Shown here: in pieces, positions 60,649 through 64,000 of the stretch
Numbering within the stretch: position 1 is the stretch's first letter
Layout: the number at the start of each line of letters is the position of its first letter
Source: Caenimonas aquaedulcis
GTDB taxonomy: Bacteria > Pseudomonadota > Gammaproteobacteria > Burkholderiales > Burkholderiaceae_C
Reading direction: 5' to 3'
DNA length: 64,000 nt
NCBI RefSeq assembly: GCF_015831345.1
Contig: NZ_JADWYS010000001.1
Location: forward strand, 2,260,618 to 2,324,617
The notes under the pieces: model-generated
Database searches by the model: none
Told to the model about the DNA's origin: nothing
The model's input: only the letters and a program-made list of their open reading frames with translations
Position numbers and translations under genes: made by a program

Positions 60649-61920
60649 TCAGCGCAGTAGCTCGAAGGCGTCGCGGAAGAACCCCGCCCCGCCGAAATTG
60701 CCCGACTTCAACGCCAGGTGCAGGCCTTGCGGCGCGAGCGGCGAACGCGCGTGGCACCAGGGCACGCCGGGCGCGATCTGCGGCCCGATGCGCATGCGCG
60801 CGATGCCGAGCGCCTGCACGCAGGCGCCCGAGGTTTCACCCCCCGCCACCACGAGTTGCGCGACACCGGCCCGCACCAGGCCCTGCGCGATGGCGGCCAG
60901 GGCGTTCTCCACCAGCGCACCCGCGGCTTCGACCCCCAGGCGGTCCTGCACCGCGCGCACGGACGCGGGCTCGGCCGTCGCGTAGACCAGCACCGGCCCC
61001 GCCTCCAGCCGCGAGCGGGCCCATTCCAGCGCCTGCGCCGGCACGTCCTGGCCCGCGGCCAGCTGCAGGGGATCGATCGCGAAGCCCGCGCCGCCGGAGC
61101 GCAGGAACTCCACCACCTGCGCATTCGTCGCGACGGAGCAGCTGCCCGACACGATGGCGCGCAGGCCCTGCGCGGGCGGCAGCTGCGCCGCTTCGCCCGT
61201 GCCCGCATGCAAGCCGAAATTCTGCGGCAGGCCGATCGCGATGCCCGAGCCCGCGGTGACCAGCGGCAGCCCCGCCCAGGCGGGGCCTGCGGCGATCAGT
61301 TCGTCATTGCTCGTCGCGTCGACCACCGCCATGCGAACGCCCTGCGCCCGCAGTTGTTCGATGCGTTGCGCGATGCCGGCCGGCCCGCGTGCGACGCTGC
61401 GGTAGTCGACCAGTCCGACCTTTCCCTTCGATTGCGACTGCAGGACGCGCACGAGGTTCGAATCCGTCATCGGCGTGAGCGGGTGGTTGCGCATGCCCGA
61501 TTCATGCAGCAGCTCGTCGCCCACGAAGAGGTAGCCCTTGAAGACCGTGCGGCCGTTGTCCGGAAAGGCGGGGCAGGCGATGGTGAAGTCGCAGCCCAGC
61601 GCGTCCATCAGGGCTTCCGTCACCGGCCCGATGTTGCCCGCGCGCGTGGAGTCGAAGGTCGAGCAGTATTTGAAGTACACCTGCTGCACGCCCTGCGCTT
61701 GCAGCCAGCACAGCGCCTCCAGCGATTGCGCGACCGCCTGGTCCGCGGGAATGGTGCGGCTCTTGAGCGCGACCACGATGGCATCGGCCGGCTCGTCGAG
61801 CGGTGCGTCCGGCACGCCGATCGCCTGCACCACGCGCATGCCGCCGCGCACCAGGTTGTTGGCGAGGTCGGTCGCGCCGGTGAAGTCGTCCGCGATACAG
61901 CCCAGCAGGGGTCTTGTCAT
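60649..61920 (-). CDS. otnK: 3-oxo-tetronate 4-kinase (DUF1537 family)
   Basis: A 423-residue four-carbon acid sugar kinase. The N-terminal domain begins MTRPLLGCIADDFTGATDLA, with FKYCSTFDSTRAGNIGPV near 85 and CPAFPDNGRTVFKGYLFVG near 120. The C-terminal nucleotide-binding domain has SGSCSVATNAQV near 258 and VVAGGETSGACVQAL near 360. It phosphorylates 3-oxo-tetronate (2-oxo-/3-dehydro-threonate or erythronate) at C4 for OtnC. ATG 61920 is preferred over an upstream TTG. Confidence 0.9.
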   Translation of the reverse strand: MTRPLLGCIADDFTGATDLANNLVRGGMRVVQAIGVPDAPLDEPADAIVVALKSRTIPADQAVAQSLEALCWLQAQGVQQVYFKYCSTFDSTRAGNIGPVTEALMDALGCDFTIACPAFPDNGRTVFKGYLFVGDELLHESGMRNHPLTPMTDSNLVRVLQSQSKGKVGLVDYRSVARGPAGIAQRIEQLRAQGVRMAVVDATSNDELIAAGPAWAGLPLVTAGSGIAIGLPQNFGLHAGTGEAAQLPPAQGLRAIVSGSCSVATNAQVVEFLRSGGAGFAIDPLQLAAGQDVPAQALEWARSRLEAGPVLVYATAEPASVRAVQDRLGVEAAGALVENALAAIAQGLVRAGVAQLVVAGGETSGACVQALGIARMRIGPQIAPGVPWCHARSPLAPQGLHLALKSGNFGGAGFFRDAFELLR

Positions 61921-61948
61921 GGGTGCCAAGCTTATCCGGTCGCGCGGC

Positions 61949-63022
61949 TCAGGCGGCGGCGAGGGCCCGGGCGACCGCGGCGCCGAACGCCTTGCAGCCC
62001 ATGGCGCCGCCGATGTCGCGCGTACGCGTCGCGGGGTTGGCGAGCGTCGCGTCCACCGCCGCCGACATCGCGTCGCCCGCGCGCTGCATCGCGGCGTTGC
62101 CCTGCTTGTCGCCGACCCAGCGCACCATCATCGCGACCGACAGGATCATCGAGGTCGGGTTCGCGATGTCCTGGCCCGCGATGGTCGGGGCCGAACCGTG
62201 CTGGGCCTGCGCGCAGCACAGCGTGTCGCTGGCCATGATCGAGCCGGCCAGGCCCAGGCTGCCGGAGAGTTCGCTCGCGAGGTCCGAGAGGATGTCGCCG
62301 TAGAAGTTGGTCGCGACCAGCACGTCGAAGCGCTCGGGCTCGCGCACCAGCTGCGCAGTGGAGGCATCCACCAGCAGGTCGTCCAGCGCGACCTCTGGGA
62401 AGTCCTTCGCGACATGCCGCACGGCTTCGAGAAAGAGGCCGTCTGTCATGTGGAAACTGTTGGCCTTGTGGATCGCGGTGACTTTTTTGCGGCGCGTCAT
62501 CGCGAGCTCGAACGCGCGGCGCGCGATGCGTTCGCTGCAATGGCGCGTGATCTTGCGCGTGGACAGCGCCATGTCCGGGCTGGGCATGACCTCGCCCCAG
62601 CCTCGGCTCATGTTGCGGTCGGGATAGAAGCCCTCGGTCGCCTCGCGCATGATGACGAGGTCCATCGATTTGCCCTCGCGCAGGTTGGACGGCAGGAAGG
62701 GGCGCGTGCGCGCGGGGCGCACGTTCGCGTACAGGTCGAGCCCGATGCGAAACCCGGCCGAGACGTTGCGCCCGCCCTGCTCCGGCGCGGGATAGTCGGC
62801 ATGCGACTGCGTGCCGAGCACGATGCCGTCGTAGCCGCGGGCCCGCGTGAGCACTTCGTCGCGAAGCGTGGTGCCGTATTCGCGCAGGCTCTCGAAGCCG
62901 ACGCTGTCGTAGTCGAGTTCCAGGTGCAGGCCGAAGCGGCTGTCCGCGGCCTTCAGCACGTCCACGGTGGCGGCGACGATCTCGGGGCCGATGCCGTCGC
63001 ACGGCAGCACGATGAGTTTCAT
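61949..63022 (-). CDS. Isocitrate/isopropylmalate-family dehydrogenase
   Basis: A 357-residue NAD(P)-dependent dehydrogenase with KLIVLPCDGIGPEIVAATV at the start, LREGKSMDLVIMREATEGFY near 125, KVTAIHKANSFHMTDGLF near 190 and LVATNFYGDILSDLASEL near 245 (metal Asp residues). The family decarboxylates beta-hydroxy acids such as isopropylmalate, isocitrate, tartrate and D-malate. In otn clusters the dehydrogenase is usually a 3-HIBDH- or PdxA2-type enzyme, so this one is unusual; it may oxidise a four-carbon sugar acid. No leuC or leuD is nearby, so leuB is unlikely. Confidence 0.85.
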   Translation of the reverse strand: MKLIVLPCDGIGPEIVAATVDVLKAADSRFGLHLELDYDSVGFESLREYGTTLRDEVLTRARGYDGIVLGTQSHADYPAPEQGGRNVSAGFRIGLDLYANVRPARTRPFLPSNLREGKSMDLVIMREATEGFYPDRNMSRGWGEVMPSPDMALSTRKITRHCSERIARRAFELAMTRRKKVTAIHKANSFHMTDGLFLEAVRHVAKDFPEVALDDLLVDASTAQLVREPERFDVLVATNFYGDILSDLASELSGSLGLAGSIMASDTLCCAQAQHGSAPTIAGQDIANPTSMILSVAMMVRWVGDKQGNAAMQRAGDAMSAAVDATLANPATRTRDIGGAMGCKAFGAAVARALAAA

Positions 63023-63051
63023 GGGGATCCTTGGGGGTCGAGGGGTGGGTG

Positions 63052-63741
63052 TCAGTCCGCGCGCAGCGCGGTGCGCATGGCGCGCACCGCGCTGTGCGGG
63101 CTCGTGAGGACCGGGCGGCCGACGGCGGCTTCGACCGCCGCGCGCGTGGACGCCATGGAGAACTGGCCCAGCAGGAGCAGGTCGCAGCGGGAGAGCCGGT
63201 GCGCGTGCTCCAGCACCAGCCGGTCGTGCCCGGCCGCGTCCCCGGCCGAAAGCGCCTCCATCGCGCCATCGGCGCAGGCCACTTCCAGTTCCACCGACGC
63301 GCCGCGGTCCACCGCGAGCTGCACGAACTCCTCGCGCAGGCTCTGCGCCGTGGGCGCGAAGGTCGTGAGCAGGCCGACGGTGCGCGAGCCGCCGAGCTGC
63401 GCGCAACGCGCCAGGGCCTCGTCGAACATCGCCTCGTTGGGCTTGAGCGTGGGCACGCCGACGGCCTGCGCGGCGGCTTCGATCGCCGGGCCGAACGCGG
63501 AGCAGGTGAAAAGGATGCCGCGCGCGCCGCAGCCGCGCGCATAGAGCGCGAGGTCGACGAAGCGCTGCGTCATCGCTGCATTCAATTCGCCAGCCGCCGC
63601 GCGGTCCTGCGAGAGCGAATCGTCCAGCAGGTTCATGCGATTCGCCTGCGGCCACAACTCGTCGAAGGCCACCGCGACCGGCTGCACGGCCAGTGGCGTC
63701 GCGTGTATCAAGGCGATTCTTGGTGCAATGAGAGCGGCCAT
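63052..63741 (-). CDS. Aspartate/glutamate racemase-family protein
   Basis: A 229-residue protein with the double-Cys arrangement of cofactor-independent racemases and of the related maleate isomerase/arylmalonate decarboxylase group: ILFTCSAFGPAIE near 77 (Cys1). The second site is DLLLLGQFSMAST near 185, where the usual Cys is replaced by Gln/Phe. It may therefore act as a decarboxylase or isomerase rather than a racemase. It is the first gene of the otn-like operon, with the sugar-acid dehydrogenase 29 bases downstream. ATG 63741 follows GGAAAG. Confidence 0.75.
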   Translation of the reverse strand: MAALIAPRIALIHATPLAVQPVAVAFDELWPQANRMNLLDDSLSQDRAAAGELNAAMTQRFVDLALYARGCGARGILFTCSAFGPAIEAAAQAVGVPTLKPNEAMFDEALARCAQLGGSRTVGLLTTFAPTAQSLREEFVQLAVDRGASVELEVACADGAMEALSAGDAAGHDRLVLEHAHRLSRCDLLLLGQFSMASTRAAVEAAVGRPVLTSPHSAVRAMRTALRAD

Positions 63742-63841
63742 CTTGATGGGTACTTTCCCTATGAATGCGTTTCGGATGGATTGTATCAAGTTTATTTTTA
63801 GTACATTACAGGCTTTACAGGCCGTCGATCCGGAGACCCGC
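63742..63841. promoter_or_regulatory. AT-rich divergent promoter region
   Basis: The 100-bp spacer between the racemase-family gene and the binding-protein gene contains a markedly AT-rich core (about 63777-63815). It includes TTGTATCAAG and a TGTA...TACA pair about 24 bases across. It probably holds both promoters and an operator for the double-HTH GntR regulator. No exact boxes are assigned. Confidence 0.4.
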
Positions 63842-64000
63842 ATGATCCCCCGCAGACCCTTCCTCATTCTTGCAGGCGCACTCCTCGCGCCCTTCACCGC
63901 GGCGGCGCAGGACGCGGCCCGCGCCTATCCGTCCAGGCCGATCACGCTGATCGTTCCCTATGCCGCCGGCGGCAGCTCGGACGTCCGTGCGCGGCAGGTC
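63842..64000 (+). CDS. Tripartite tricarboxylate transporter (Bug-type) substrate-binding protein, 5' part
   Basis: Only the first 53 residues are in the window. A signal peptide (PFLILAGALLAPFTAAAQD) is followed by YPSRPITLIVPYAAGGSSD, the hallmark opening of Bug/TctC binding proteins, where the PYAAGG loop contacts a substrate carboxylate. Such extracytoplasmic proteins are numerous in Burkholderiales. Being divergent from the otn-like operon, it probably binds the sugar acid degraded by that operon. The 3' end lies outside. Confidence 0.85.
   Translation, partial: MIPRRPFLILAGALLAPFTAAAQDAARAYPSRPITLIVPYAAGGSSDVRARQV

Noticed and set aside
61949..63022. leuB (3-isopropylmalate dehydrogenase)
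   Set aside because: No leuCD nearby and the context is sugar-acid catabolism, so only the family is named.

Overview
The window looks like chromosomal DNA of a high-GC betaproteobacterium of the order Burkholderiales, probably Comamonadaceae (Ramlibacter/Variovorax-like). This rests on the high GC outside one island, on gene neighbourhoods such as pilT-pilU beside yggS and rsmI next to yraN-diaA-dolP, and on a tripartite-tricarboxylate (Bug-type) binding protein at the right edge. The genus is an inference. I saw no tRNA, rRNA, CRISPR array, transposase or integrase.

Layout. 1-6412: a molybdopterin oxidoreductase pair (iorB cut by the left edge, iorA), the ABC-F ATPase uup and a phospholipase-D-family lipoprotein. 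6416-13256: a MocR regulator divergent from a six-gene amino-acid/electrophile operon (EamA exporter, aminotransferase, GST, PhzF, glyoxalase-like protein, threonine dehydratase). 13312-15060: histidine phosphatase, thioredoxin and small stress-type proteins. 15179-19226: creatininase-family protein and a stand-alone AceE-type E1 dehydrogenase divergent from an Lrp regulator.

19230-28650 is accessory DNA of clearly lower GC, interrupted by ordinary genes at 21571-24404. Its first part is a two-gene membrane cassette of unknown function (19385-21453). Its second part is a run of small four-helix membrane proteins and one lipoprotein (24454-28112), leading into a 1567-residue RTX protein (28115-32818). 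That protein starts with a low-GC papain-fold-like domain. At residue 180 it changes abruptly into a high-GC FrpC-type self-processing module followed by RTX repeats. I read this as a type-I-secreted polymorphic toxin whose N-terminal warhead and upstream immunity genes were acquired as one unit. It is the most interesting locus here.

32834-47353 is mostly core genome: two secreted lipoproteins (SGNH hydrolase, PQQ-type sugar dehydrogenase), AlaX, DsbD, MetY, HemE, PriA, RsmI, YraN and an ECF sigma/anti-sigma pair. The 358-bp hemE-priA spacer has two consensus DnaA boxes. 47459-54663 carries diaA, dolP, a beta-hydroxyacid dehydrogenase, pilU, pilT, yggS, a DUF3617 protein and glpK. 54684-58215 is the proline catabolism pair (Lrp-type regulator and a short bifunctional PutA) around a palindromic operator candidate. 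59031-63741 is a four-carbon sugar-acid catabolic operon (otnC, a double-HTH GntR regulator, otnK, an isocitrate/isopropylmalate-type dehydrogenase, a racemase-family protein), divergent from the Bug-type binding protein that probably feeds it.
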